NCBI GenBank assembly: GCA_018882975.1
Contig: VEQZ01000011.1
Span: 1-39,125 of the forward strand
DNA length: 39,125 nt
Origin: Rhodocyclaceae bacterium
Lineage (GTDB): Bacteria > Pseudomonadota > Gammaproteobacteria > Burkholderiales > UBA3065
Direction of reading: 5' to 3'
Shown here: positions 30,551-38,713 of the stretch, piece after piece
Layout: each line of letters starts with the position of its first letter
Position numbering within the stretch: position 1 is the stretch's first letter
Notes under the pieces: generated by a model
The model's input: only the letters and a program-made list of their open reading frames with translations
Databases searched by the model: none
Told to the model about the DNA's origin: nothing
Position numbers and translations under genes: made by a program

Positions 30551-33500
30551 ATGCCGCAACCGCGCTTTGTCCACCTGCGACTGCACAGCGAATACTCGGT
30601 GAGCGACGGCACCACGCGCGTCGATGATGCAGTGGCGGCGGCACGCGCCGACGGCCAGCCGGCGCTGGCCCTGACCGACCTCGGCAATCTGTTTGGTCTG
30701 GTCAAGTTCTACAACGCCGCGCGCGGCGCTGGCGTCAAGCCGATCTGCGGCGCCGAGCTGTGGCTGGCCGGCGCGGGCGATGCCGAGCCTTCACGCATGC
30801 TGTGGCTGGTGCGCGACCACGGGGGTTACCTCGCGCTGTGCAGGCTCATGACGCGAGCCTATCGCGAAGGCATGCAGCGCGGCCGCGCCGTGCTTCGGCG
30901 CGACTGGTTCGACGCCGAAGACTGCAGGGGCCTGATCCTGCTCTGCGGCGCCCGCCACGGCGAGATCGGCCGGGCGCTGCTCGGCGGGCATGCAGATGCG
31001 GCGGAGGCGCTGGCCCGGGCGTGGGCGGCGCGCTTTCCCGGCGCGTTCTACCTCGAGGCCCAGCGCGACGGCTCGCCCGAATCCGAGACGCACACCCGCG
31101 CGGCGGCACGTCTGGCGAGCATGCTGGGTCTGCCGCTGGTTGCCACCCACCCGGTGCAGTTCCTCGCTCCGGCCGACTTCAAGGCACACGAGGCGCGCGT
31201 CTGCATCGCCGAGGGCTATGCGCTGGCCGACCGTCGTCGGCCGCGGCCCTACACACCGCAGCAGTACTTCGCCAGCCAGGCCGAGATGGCCGAGCGCTTC
31301 GCCGACCTGCCGCAGGCGCTGGAGAACGCGGTCGAGATCGCGCGGCGCTGCAACCTCACGCTCACGCTGGGCAAGTCGCGTCTACCGCTGTTCCCCACGC
31401 CCGATGGCGTGACCTTGGACGACCACCTGGTCGCCGAATCCGAGGCCGGTCTGGAGCGGCGCCTGACGCAACTCTACGCAGACCCGCAGCAGCGCGAGGC
31501 GGAGCGGCCGCGCTACCGCGAGCGCCTCGGCTTCGAGTGTCGGACCATCATCCAGATGGGCTTTCCGGGCTACTTCCTGATCGTTGCCGACTTCATCAAC
31601 TGGGCCAAGAACAACGGCGTGCCGGTCGGCCCCGGACGCGGCTCCGGCGCCGGCTCGCTGGTGGCCTACAGCCTCGGCATCACCGACCTCGATCCGCTCC
31701 GATACGACCTGCTGTTCGAGCGCTTCCTCAACCCGGAGCGGGTGTCCATGCCTGACTTCGACATCGACTTTTGTCAGGAAGGCCGCGACCGCGTCATCGA
31801 TTACGTGCGCGGCAAATATGGCGAGGAATCGGTGTCGCAGATCGTCACCTTTGGCACCATGGCGGCGCGGGCCGTGCTGCGCGACGTCGGCCGCGTGCTG
31901 GAATGGGGCTATAACCGCACCGACGAGCTGGTCAAGCTGGTGCCCAACCCGCCGGGCAAGGCGGTGACGCTGCGCCGCCGCAGCGACCCGGACGACAAGC
32001 AGACCGTCTACGCCCGCGAGGAGTCGCCCGAACTCGAGGCGCGCGAAGCGCAGGACGAGGAGACCGCGCAGCTGCTGGCGCTGGCCGAGCAGCTCGAAGG
32101 CACCATCCGCAACGTCGGCATGCATGCCGGCGGCGTGCTCATCGCGCCGGGCCGGCTGACCGACTTCTGCCCGCTGTACATCGCCGAGGGCAGCGGCCCG
32201 GTGAGCCAGTTCGACAAGGACGACGTGGAGGCGGCCGGGCTGGTCAAGTTCGACTTCCTCGGGCTGACCACGCTGACCATTCTCGCCGCCGCCGAGAAGT
32301 ACGTGCGCGAGATGCCGCCCGAGCAGGGTGGCGATGCCGGCTTCGACCTGCGGCAGATCCCGCTCGACGACCGCGCCACCTTCGAACTGCTGGCCGGCGC
32401 CAACACCACCGCCGTGTTCCAGCTTGAATCGCGCGGCATGAAGGACATGCTCAAGCGCGCCAGACCGGACCGCTTCGAGGACATCATTGCGCTGGTGGCG
32501 CTCTACCGACCCGGGCCGATGGACCTCATCCCGGATTTCATTGAGCGCAAGCACGGCAAACAACGCGTCGAATACCTCGACGAGCGCCTGCGGCCGATTC
32601 TCGGCGAGACCTACGGCATCATGGTTTACCAGGAACAGGTGATGCAGATCGCGCAGGTGATCGGCGGCTACTCGCTGGGCGGCGCCGACCTCTTGCGCCG
32701 CGCCATGGGCAAGAAGAAACCCGAGGAGATGGCCGCGCACCGCGTCACATTCACCGAGGGCGCAGCGAAGAACGGCGTGCCGGCGGCACGCGCAACGCAG
32801 TTGTTCGATTTGATGGAACGCTTTGCCGGCTACGGCTTCAACAAGTCGCACGCGGCGGCTTATGCGCTGGTGGCCTACCAGACCGCCTGGATGAAGGCGC
32901 ACCACCCGGCCGCCTTTGCCGCTGCCAACATGAGTTCGGCGATGGACGACACCGACAAGCTGCGGGTGTTCTTCGAGGACGCCAAGCAGAACGGCATCGC
33001 CGTCTTGCCGCCCGACGTCAACGCGTCGGACTACCGCTTCGTGCCGGTCAGCCGCGAGCAGGTGCGCTACGGGGTGGGCGGCATCAAGGGCGTGGGCGAG
33101 GGCGCGATCCTGAGCTTGGTGGCGGCGCGCCAGGCCGATGGCGGCTTCGCCAGTCTGTTCGACTTCTGCCTGCGCGTGGACCGGCGCCTGGCCAACCGCA
33201 AGACCGTCGAGGCGCTGATCCGCGGCGGCGCGCTCGACACGCTGCACCCGGAGCGGGCGGCCATGCTCGCCTCGGTCGGGCTGGCCATGGAGGCGGCGCA
33301 GCAGGCCGAGGCCCACGCCAATCAGGTGAGCCTGTTCGGCGACGACCCGGTGGCCGTGGCGTCCCCGCAACTGGTCGCCTGCGCGCCGTGGTCTGAGGAA
33401 GAGCGGCTTGCTGCCGAGAAGGCGGTGCTCGGGCTCTACCTGTCGGGGCACCCCTTCGAGGCGGCGTGGCCGCAGTTGCAGGCGTTTGTCCGCGCTCGCC

Positions 33501-34072
33501 TGCGCGAGCTGCAGCCCGCGCGCGAAACGCAGGTGCTGGCCGGCATCGTCACCGGCTTGCGCATGCTCTCGGGCGCACGCGGCCGGCGCGGCGTTCTGCT
33601 GCTCGACGACAACACGGCGGTGGTCGAGGTGACCGTGTTCGGCGAGACACTCGAGGTCAGCCAGGGGCTGCTGGCCGAGGAACGGCTGGTGGTGATCGAG
33701 GGCCGTGCCAGCCACGACGAGTATTCCGACAGCACGCGGGTGGTGGCCGACGCGGTGTTCGACCTCGACGCGGCGCGCGCGCGCTTTGCCCGCCGCATGA
33801 CCTTGCGCATGAATGGCGGCTCCGACCTGGCCCGCCTGCGCGGACTGTTACAGCCACACACCAGCGGCGCAACGGCGATCCGCATCGACTACCGCAACGC
33901 CAATGGCGCGGCGCAGATCGACCTCGGCGAGGAATGGCGGGTGCGGCTGACGCCGGGCCTGCTCGGCGCGCTCACCGAGTGGCTAAGCGCCGAGGGCATC
34001 GGCATCGAGTATGGGCTGCCGGAGGGGGGCGAAAGCCGCGGCCGGCGCGGCGAGCGGCGCGAGCGCGGGTAA
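30551..34072 (+). CDS. dnaE: DNA polymerase III alpha subunit
   Basis: Catalytic subunit of the replicative DNA polymerase. The 1173-residue product is full length (E. coli 1160). It has an N-terminal PHP domain (FVHLRLHSEYSVSDG at 6-20, ALTDLGNLFGLVKF), and the C-family palm with GPGRGSGAGSLVAYSLGITD and catalytic aspartates at 402 and 404 in MPDFDIDF. Thumb/fingers segments follow (RNVGMHAGGVLIAPG, LVKFDFLGLTTLTI, YRPGPMDLIPDFIERKHG, GYGFNKSHAAAYALVAYQT). Further on are a tandem HhH region, a beta-clamp-binding type motif region (ANQVSLFGDD) and an OB-fold. The C-terminus ends in an Arg-rich stretch (RGRRGERRERG). Start ATG at 30551 matches the family N-terminus. Confidence 0.98.
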   Translation: MPQPRFVHLRLHSEYSVSDGTTRVDDAVAAARADGQPALALTDLGNLFGLVKFYNAARGAGVKPICGAELWLAGAGDAEPSRMLWLVRDHGGYLALCRLMTRAYREGMQRGRAVLRRDWFDAEDCRGLILLCGARHGEIGRALLGGHADAAEALARAWAARFPGAFYLEAQRDGSPESETHTRAAARLASMLGLPLVATHPVQFLAPADFKAHEARVCIAEGYALADRRRPRPYTPQQYFASQAEMAERFADLPQALENAVEIARRCNLTLTLGKSRLPLFPTPDGVTLDDHLVAESEAGLERRLTQLYADPQQREAERPRYRERLGFECRTIIQMGFPGYFLIVADFINWAKNNGVPVGPGRGSGAGSLVAYSLGITDLDPLRYDLLFERFLNPERVSMPDFDIDFCQEGRDRVIDYVRGKYGEESVSQIVTFGTMAARAVLRDVGRVLEWGYNRTDELVKLVPNPPGKAVTLRRRSDPDDKQTVYAREESPELEAREAQDEETAQLLALAEQLEGTIRNVGMHAGGVLIAPGRLTDFCPLYIAEGSGPVSQFDKDDVEAAGLVKFDFLGLTTLTILAAAEKYVREMPPEQGGDAGFDLRQIPLDDRATFELLAGANTTAVFQLESRGMKDMLKRARPDRFEDIIALVALYRPGPMDLIPDFIERKHGKQRVEYLDERLRPILGETYGIMVYQEQVMQIAQVIGGYSLGGADLLRRAMGKKKPEEMAAHRVTFTEGAAKNGVPAARATQLFDLMERFAGYGFNKSHAAAYALVAYQTAWMKAHHPAAFAAANMSSAMDDTDKLRVFFEDAKQNGIAVLPPDVNASDYRFVPVSREQVRYGVGGIKGVGEGAILSLVAARQADGGFASLFDFCLRVDRRLANRKTVEALIRGGALDTLHPERAAMLASVGLAMEAAQQAEAHANQVSLFGDDPVAVASPQLVACAPWSEEERLAAEKAVLGLYLSGHPFEAAWPQLQAFVRARLRELQPARETQVLAGIVTGLRMLSGARGRRGVLLLDDNTAVVEVTVFGETLEVSQGLLAEERLVVIEGRASHDEYSDSTRVVADAVFDLDAARARFARRMTLRMNGGSDLARLRGLLQPHTSGATAIRIDYRNANGAAQIDLGEEWRVRLTPGLLGALTEWLSAEGIGIEYGLPEGGESRGRRGERRERG

Positions 34073-34268
34073 TCGTGGAATGGGTGATGACGATGGTTGG
34101 TGAAAAGGGCTGACAGCCACCCACGGCGGCCAGAAGCCGATCTTCTCGGCCAACTGGCCGATGCGCGTCTTTCGCCGCCCCGGCATCATGTGCCTGCGCT
34201 AGACGGGGGCAGGACGGCCAGGTGATAACATCGTGCTTACCACCCTGCATGGCGCGCGCCGTACAATC

Positions 34269-34517
34269 ATGGAAGTCACACTCCGCAGAATGGGCAACTC
34301 GCAAGGCATCCTCATCCCCAAACCCATCCTCGCCCAGGTCGGTCTGGAGGGCAAAGCCGACCTGCGCGTGCGCGACGGTGTCATCGAGATCCGGCCACTC
34401 CACGGTAGCCCGCGCGCGGGATGGGCTGACGATGCGAGACGTGTGGCCGGAGCCGGGGACGATGCACTGGTGTGGCCCGAGTTCGGCAATGCCGGCGACG
34501 AGGACATGAGCTGGTGA
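34269..34517 (+). CDS. mazE: MazE-like antitoxin (AbrB/SpoVT fold)
   Basis: Antitoxin that binds and neutralises the MazF-type toxin encoded next to it and usually autorepresses the pair. The 82-residue product starts with the swapped-hairpin DNA-binding motif EVTLRRMGNSQGILIPKPIL (residues 2-21), and has an acidic, toxin-binding C-terminus (AGAGDDALVWPEFGNAGDEDM). I chose the ATG at 34269 because the fold begins there; an in-frame GTG at 34233 would add 12 non-homologous residues. A TACAAT hexamer ends one base before the ATG. The stop overlaps the toxin start (GTGA). The 196 bases between dnaE and this gene hold no other recognisable gene. Confidence 0.9.
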   Translation: MEVTLRRMGNSQGILIPKPILAQVGLEGKADLRVRDGVIEIRPLHGSPRAGWADDARRVAGAGDDALVWPEFGNAGDEDMSW

Positions 34518-34840
34518 AGGCCGGCGAGATCTGGCTGGCCCAACTCGACCCGACGATGGGCAGCGAGATCCGCAAGACGCGCCCCTGCGTGGTGGTCTCG
34601 CCCGACGAGATGAACGCGCATCTGCGCACCGTGATCGTCGCGCCGATGACCACCGGTGCACGCCACGCAGCGTTCCGCGTTCCGTTGCGCTTCGAGGGCA
34701 AGGACGGGCTCATCGTGCTGGACCAGATCCGTACCGTAGACCGCGCCCGGCTGGTCAACCGGCTCGGCGCACTGCAGGCGCCGACGCTGGCAACGACCTT
34801 GCAGACCCTGCAGGCCATGTTCGCGCCAGCCGGCGCTTGA
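34514..34840 (+). CDS. mazF: MazF-like mRNA interferase toxin
   Basis: Endoribonuclease toxin of a type II toxin-antitoxin system that cuts mRNA at short sequences. The 108-residue product, starting from the GTG at 34514, has the PemK/MazF features: GEIWLAQLDPTMGSEIRKTRPCVVVSPDEMN split across residues 4-34 with the conserved E-x-x-K-x-R-P core, TVIVAPMTT, and VPLRFEGKDGLIVLDQIRTVDRARL. Length is typical. Overlap with mazE by four bases couples translation. A perfect inverted repeat begins six bases after its stop. Cleavage specificity cannot be predicted from this sequence by eye. Confidence 0.92.
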   Translation: MKAGEIWLAQLDPTMGSEIRKTRPCVVVSPDEMNAHLRTVIVAPMTTGARHAAFRVPLRFEGKDGLIVLDQIRTVDRARLVNRLGALQAPTLATTLQTLQAMFAPAGA

Positions 34841-34846
34841 GCGCTT

Positions 34847-34864
34847 CTGACTCGAGCGAGTCAG
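34847..34864. repeat. Perfect palindrome after mazF
   Basis: CTGACTCG (34847-34854) and CGAGTCAG (34857-34864) are exact inverted repeats with a 2-base gap, seven bases downstream of the mazF stop. A second perfect stem, CCACG-TTCG-CGTGG, follows at 34898-34911. Neither has a T-run on the plus strand. They fill the 98-base convergent gap with the dienelactone hydrolase gene and may end transcription weakly or bind a protein. Confidence 0.5.
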
Positions 34865-34938
34865 GACCCACGCCACTCCAAAAAGCAGCTTTCGTTACCA
34901 CGTTCGCGTGGAATCTGCGTCCCACATCGCCAAGTGGC

Positions 34939-35628
34939 TCACTGCCGCAGATGGCGGGCAAAAAATCTCTCGGTGCGCTCCCACGCCAGCGCGGCGGAGG
35001 CGGGGTCGTAAGCCAGCGCATCCAAGTGCTTGCTGTCGGCATCCTCGTTGGCAAAGGCGTGTTTGGCGTCGTAGCGGAAGAACTCGAAACCGACCCCCGC
35101 CGCGCGCAAGCTGTGCTCCAGCGCATCGACACCGGCGATGGCAAAGAAGTCGTCGCGCGTCGCCCAGTGCCCCATCAGCGGCGCATGCACCTTGCCGACG
35201 TCGACGAAACCGAGCGGCGGGTAGCCATACCAGATGCAGAAGGCGTCCGCCTCCGGCGCCATGCACGCCGAGAGCACGGTGAGCGCGCCGCCCATGCAGA
35301 AGCCAGTCACACCAACCTTGGCCGAACCGCTGGCCTTGAGGTGCTGCACTGCGCCGCGGATGTCCTGACTCGCCGCGTCGGTAAAGTCGAGGCCTTGCAT
35401 CAGGTGGCTGGCCTCCTCGGCATCCACCCCCAACTGGCCGCGGTAGAGGTCGGGGACCAGCACGCGGTAGCCAGCCGCGGCCAGTCGCGCCGCCACGCCC
35501 TTGATCTGCGCGTTGACGCCCCACCACTCCTGAATCACGACGATGCCCGGCGCTCCAACCGGGCCGGTCAATACGCCGCGCGCGCTGCCGCCGTCCGGGC
35601 GGGGGTAGTCGATGGTCTGCTGATCCAT
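34939..35628 (-). CDS. Dienelactone hydrolase family protein
   Basis: Alpha/beta hydrolase of the dienelactone hydrolase family; the classic reaction opens dienelactone in chlorocatechol breakdown, but many homologues have other or unknown ester substrates. The 229-residue product has the family segment IVVIQEWWGVNAQIKG near residues 29-44, nucleophile Cys111 in GFCMGGALTV, the aspartate of HWATRDDFF, and the histidine in YDAKHAFAN, which complete the Cys-Asp-His triad. The ATG at 35628 has an excellent AAGGAG Shine-Dalgarno sequence eight bases upstream. There is no signal peptide. No aromatic-degradation genes are adjacent, so the physiological substrate is unknown. Confidence 0.92.
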   Translation of the reverse strand: MDQQTIDYPRPDGGSARGVLTGPVGAPGIVVIQEWWGVNAQIKGVAARLAAAGYRVLVPDLYRGQLGVDAEEASHLMQGLDFTDAASQDIRGAVQHLKASGSAKVGVTGFCMGGALTVLSACMAPEADAFCIWYGYPPLGFVDVGKVHAPLMGHWATRDDFFAIAGVDALEHSLRAAGVGFEFFRYDAKHAFANEDADSKHLDALAYDPASAALAWERTERFFARHLRQ

Positions 35629-35753
35629 GTCCGCTCCTTGCTTGGGTTCGCTCGGCGCTTCGGTTTGCTGCTCGGTCCGGTTCGCGGCTTGGCCGTTTTC
35701 GTGCCCGCGTCCCGCTCTGCGCCGGGCCAATGCGCCCGTCGGCGCGCGCCGCG

Positions 35754-35821
35754 CCTGGTCGAGAATAGACCGCGGCCACGACACGCGCTTTGCCCCTCCC
35801 CGCCCCTGGTCTAGAATCGGC
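35754..35821. repeat. Imperfect 17-bp direct repeat in the DLH/dmrB gap
   Basis: CCTGGTCGAGAATAGAC (35754-35770) and CCTGGTCTAGAATCGGC (35805-35821) match at 14 of 17 positions and start 51 bp apart, about five helical turns. The second copy includes the predicted -10 box of the C1 operon. The rest of the 35629-35860 divergent gap is GC-rich with no gene visible. Confidence 0.5.
35789..35817 (+). promoter_or_regulatory. Probable promoter of the C1-cofactor operon
   Basis: TTTGCC (35789-35794) and TAGAAT (35812-35817) are separated by 17 bases and lie about 45 bases upstream of the dmrB-like start. The -10 is good and the -35 partial. Prediction from motif and position. Confidence 0.4.
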
Positions 35822-35860
35822 GCCCCTGCTGCCGCGCGCCAAGGCCCTTCGGCTCTTCCC

Positions 35861-36481
35861 ATGCAAGACGTCAAACCCCGCCTCGCCTGGGGCATCACCG
35901 GGTCGGGCCACTTTCTGCGCGAGTCACTTGAAGTGGCGCTTGCGCTGCCGCACTGCGACCTGTTCCTGACACGCGCCGCCGAGGAGATCCTGCCGATGTA
36001 CGGCATCACGCTGGCGTCGCTCAAGGAGCGCACCCGCGTCTACCGCGACAGCACCGCCAGTTCGGTACCGGTCGGGCTGTTTTATTACGGCCACTATCAC
36101 ACGGTGGTGATCGCGCCGGCGACCAGCAACACCATGGCCAAGTGCGCGCTGGGTCTCTCGGACAGCCTGGTCAGCAATATGTTCGCGCAGGCCGGCAAGA
36201 CGCGCGTGCCGATCTACGTCTACGCCTGCGACACCGAACCGGAGATGGACACCGAGGCGCCCAAGGACTGGGTCAAGGTCTACCCGCGCGCCATCGACCT
36301 CGAATACACGCGGCGCGTCGGCGAGATGGAAGGCGTGACCGTGCTGCATTCGGTCGAGGCGCTGCGCACCGCCATCGACGAACGCTTGCGGGTGGCGCCC
36401 AAGCCCGCTCTCGGCGAGGTGCACCGCGACCTCGACCTGCTTATCGGCGAGGGCGGGGCGGGCGGCGGGACCGCGGTGTGA
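35861..36481 (+). CDS. dmrB: DmrB-like flavoprotein (dihydromethanopterin reductase)
   Basis: Probable FMN-containing flavoprotein that reduces dihydromethanopterin to tetrahydromethanopterin, the last step of H4MPT synthesis; a flavoprotein of this kind (DmrB) is known from Burkholderia. The 206-residue product has the flavoprotein-family N-terminal strand-loop WGITGSGHFLRESLE (residues 10-24), a central YHTVVIAPATSNTMAKCALGLSDSLVSNM stretch split around 80-107 that is typical of the fold, and VPIYVYACDTEP. It is an archaeal-type protein in a bacterium. The ATG at 35861 starts the conserved region. Assignment to dmrB over other archaeoflavoprotein-type paralogues rests on the neighbouring methanopterin and methanofuran genes; a 73-base gap precedes the next gene. 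Confidence 0.78.
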   Translation: MQDVKPRLAWGITGSGHFLRESLEVALALPHCDLFLTRAAEEILPMYGITLASLKERTRVYRDSTASSVPVGLFYYGHYHTVVIAPATSNTMAKCALGLSDSLVSNMFAQAGKTRVPIYVYACDTEPEMDTEAPKDWVKVYPRAIDLEYTRRVGEMEGVTVLHSVEALRTAIDERLRVAPKPALGEVHRDLDLLIGEGGAGGGTAV

Positions 36482-36554
36482 TGCCGATCCAGTCCGCCGA
36501 CCCGGCGCGTTTCGCGCCCGCTGAGCACACTGGCGGCCACGCGCAGGCCTGCCG

Positions 36555-38012
36555 ATGAGCGAGCGCATCCTCTTCCTCACCGGCAAGCTGGCGAAGAAGA
36601 GCCTCGAGCAGGTGCTCGAGGGCATGGCGCCGACCGGCTTCGAGTACACCGTGCACGACCTCGGCATCTCGGTGGCGGGACTGATGACCACCGACATGAT
36701 CCTGCGCCGGCTGCCGGATGCGGCCGGCCATACGCGCATGGTCCTGCCCGGGCGCTGCCGCGGCGAACTCGAGCCGCTGGTGGCCAGGTACGGCATCCCG
36801 GTCGAGCGCGGCCCGGATGATCTCAAGGACATGCCGCAGTTCTTCGGTCGCGCGGCCACCCGCCCCGACCTGTCGCAGCAGCGCGTCCGCATCTTTGCCG
36901 AGATCGTCGAGGCGGCGCAGGTGAGCGTGGCGCGCATCGTCGAGCGGGCGACTTACTACCGCGACTGCGGCGCCGACGTGATCGACCTGGGCTTTCTGCC
37001 GGGAGAGCGCTTCGAGCATCTGGAAGAGGCCATCGCCGAGCTCAAACGCATGGGCCTGCGGGTGAGTGTGGACTCACTCGCGCCGGAAGACCTGATCCGT
37101 GGTGGTCGGGCCGGCGCCGACTACCTGCTCTCGCTGCACGAGGGCACGCTGCACGTCGCCGACGAGGTCGCGAGCACGCCGGTGCTGGTGGGCCAGCCGG
37201 CACAGGACCTCGCGAGCCTCGAGCGCGCCATGGAGGCCATGGACAAGCGCGGCCGGGCGATGCTGTGCGACCCCATTCTCGAGCCGATCCACTTTGGCTT
37301 TACCGAGTCGATCGTGCGTTACCGCGACTTCCGCGCCAAGTACCCGGACGCGCCGATGATGATGGGGGTCGGCAACCTGACCGAGCTCACCGACGCCGAC
37401 ACCAGCGGCATCAACGCGCTGCTGTTCGGCATCATCTCCGAGTTGCGCATCGACGCGGTGCTGGCGACCGAGGTCAGTCCGCATGCGCGCAGCGCGGTGC
37501 GCGAGGCCGACCGCGCGCGGCGCATCATGTATTGGGCCGGCGAGCGCAATCGCCTGCCCAAGGACGTCGATGACAGCCTGATGAACCTGCACGAGCGCCG
37601 CCCCTTCCCCTACACCCCGGCCGAGGTCGCCGAGTTCGCCGCGGCGGTGAAGGACGCCAACTACCGCATCCAGGTGTCGGACGCCGGCGTGCACCTGTAC
37701 AACCGCGACGGGCTGCTGACCGAGGGCGACCCCTACGATTTCTTCCCCAAATTGCGCGAAGCGCTCGGCGGCGATGCCGGCCACGCTTTCTACTTGGGCG
37801 TGGAACTGGCGCGCGCCCACACCGCGTGGAAACTCGGCAAGCGCTACGACCAGGACGAGGACCTCAAGTGGGGCGCGGCGCTGCCGCCGGTGGTCGAGGA
37901 CCTGACGCACCAGAAGGCCATGGGCGCGACCATGCCGCTGCGGCGGCAGAACAAGGGCCGCAGCAAGCCAGCCAGCGATGCAGCCACCGGCTCAGAAGGC
38001 GAAGCAGAGTGA
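36555..38012 (+). CDS. DUF6513/dihydropteroate-synthase-like protein of H4MPT biosynthesis
   Basis: Probable pterin-binding enzyme of tetrahydromethanopterin synthesis. The 485-residue product has an N-terminal domain (about 1-125) of the DUF6513 type (ILFLTGKLAKKSLEQVLEGM, residues 5-24), then a TIM-barrel related to dihydropteroate synthase (about 125-350) with YYRDCGADVIDLGFLPGE and LRVSVDSLAPEDLIRGGRAGADYLLSL each in the expected place. A C-terminal extension (about 350-460) follows, then a charged low-complexity tail (RRQNKGRSKPASDAATGSEG). Close relatives are archaeal and methylotroph proteins. Canonical folate DHPS is much shorter (about 280), so this is not folP. It overlaps the next gene by GTGA. 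The exact reaction is not established to my knowledge. Confidence 0.85.
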   Translation: MSERILFLTGKLAKKSLEQVLEGMAPTGFEYTVHDLGISVAGLMTTDMILRRLPDAAGHTRMVLPGRCRGELEPLVARYGIPVERGPDDLKDMPQFFGRAATRPDLSQQRVRIFAEIVEAAQVSVARIVERATYYRDCGADVIDLGFLPGERFEHLEEAIAELKRMGLRVSVDSLAPEDLIRGGRAGADYLLSLHEGTLHVADEVASTPVLVGQPAQDLASLERAMEAMDKRGRAMLCDPILEPIHFGFTESIVRYRDFRAKYPDAPMMMGVGNLTELTDADTSGINALLFGIISELRIDAVLATEVSPHARSAVREADRARRIMYWAGERNRLPKDVDDSLMNLHERRPFPYTPAEVAEFAAAVKDANYRIQVSDAGVHLYNRDGLLTEGDPYDFFPKLREALGGDAGHAFYLGVELARAHTAWKLGKRYDQDEDLKWGAALPPVVEDLTHQKAMGATMPLRRQNKGRSKPASDAATGSEGEAE

Positions 38013-38713
38013 GCAACCACTTCATCCGCGAGGTCATCGTCACCACGCAGTCGGCCGAGGGCCACGCGCACATCGCACCGATGGGCGTGTGGGAGGAGGA
38101 CGGGCTGGTCACGTTGGCGCCGTTCCGGCCCTCGCGCACGCTCGACAACGTGCTCGCCCGCGGCGTCGCGGTGGTCAACGCCTGCGACGACGTGCGCGTG
38201 TTCGCCGGCTGCCTGACCGGCCGCCACGACTGGCCGCTGGTGGCCGGCGCCACAGCAGGCACGGTGAGATTGCACGACGCGGTGAGCCACCAGGAACTGC
38301 TACTGGTGCGTGTGGACGAGGATGCGTTGCGGCCGAAGCTGCGCTGCCGCGTCGCGCACGCCGAGGCGCACCGGGTTTTTGAAGGCTTCAACCGCGCGCG
38401 CGCGGCAGTGCTGGAGTGCGCCATCCTCGCCAGCCGCCTGGACAGGCTGCCGGCCGAGAAGATTCGCAACGAGTTGGCTTACCTGTCCATCGCCATCGAC
38501 AAGACGGCCGGGGCGGCGGAGAGAGAGGCGTGGTCGTGGTTGCTGGCCAAGATTGAGGCGCACCTGGTTCAACCGGACCCGGTTCGACCGGACCCGGTTC
38601 AAACGAACTCGGTTCAAACGGACCAGCAGCAAACAGACTCGGCACAAGCAGGCACGGCGGCAGACGGCGTCTCGGGCAGCCTCGCGACAGACAAAGGCCC
38701 GGAACCGGCATGA
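38009..38713 (+). CDS. DUF447 family protein with repeat-built tail
   Basis: Conserved protein found with methanopterin-linked C1 genes in methylotrophs and in methanogens; probably a flavin-binding split-barrel fold, with no proven reaction. The 234-residue product begins with a GTG overlapping the previous stop. Its core (about 1-185) has VIVTTQSAEGHAHIAPMGVW, GVAVVNACDDVRVFAGCLTG and the helical segment FEGFNRARAAVLECAILASRLDRL. The last ~48 residues are low-complexity pentapeptide-like units (VQPDP, VRPDP, VQTNS, VQTDQ, QQTDS) encoded by 15-bp tandem repeats, not expected in the family. The stop overlaps the mfnB start (ATGA). Confidence 0.85.
   Translation: MSNHFIREVIVTTQSAEGHAHIAPMGVWEEDGLVTLAPFRPSRTLDNVLARGVAVVNACDDVRVFAGCLTGRHDWPLVAGATAGTVRLHDAVSHQELLLVRVDEDALRPKLRCRVAHAEAHRVFEGFNRARAAVLECAILASRLDRLPAEKIRNELAYLSIAIDKTAGAAEREAWSWLLAKIEAHLVQPDPVRPDPVQTNSVQTDQQQTDSAQAGTAADGVSGSLATDKGPEPA
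38566..38655 (+). repeat. 15-bp tandem repeat array inside the DUF447 gene
   Basis: Six consecutive 15-bp units start at 38566, 38581, 38596, 38611, 38626 and 38641. The first two, GGTTCAACCGGACCC and GGTTCGACCGGACCC, differ by one base; units 3 and 4 keep GGTTCAAACG; units 5 and 6 are degenerate. As the period is a multiple of three the reading frame is preserved, giving five-residue protein repeats. Confidence 0.85.

Noticed and set aside
33983-34189. Minus-strand open frame of 68 codons downstream of dnaE (contains WPPWVAVSPF)
   Set aside because: About half of it is antisense to the dnaE end, it has no recognisable domain or ribosome-binding site, and I cannot tell it from chance; a protein search of the part at 34073-34189 would decide whether it is a gene remnant.
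34841-35628. Chlorocatechol degradation locus
   Set aside because: Only a single dienelactone hydrolase family gene is present, with no dioxygenase or cycloisomerase nearby.
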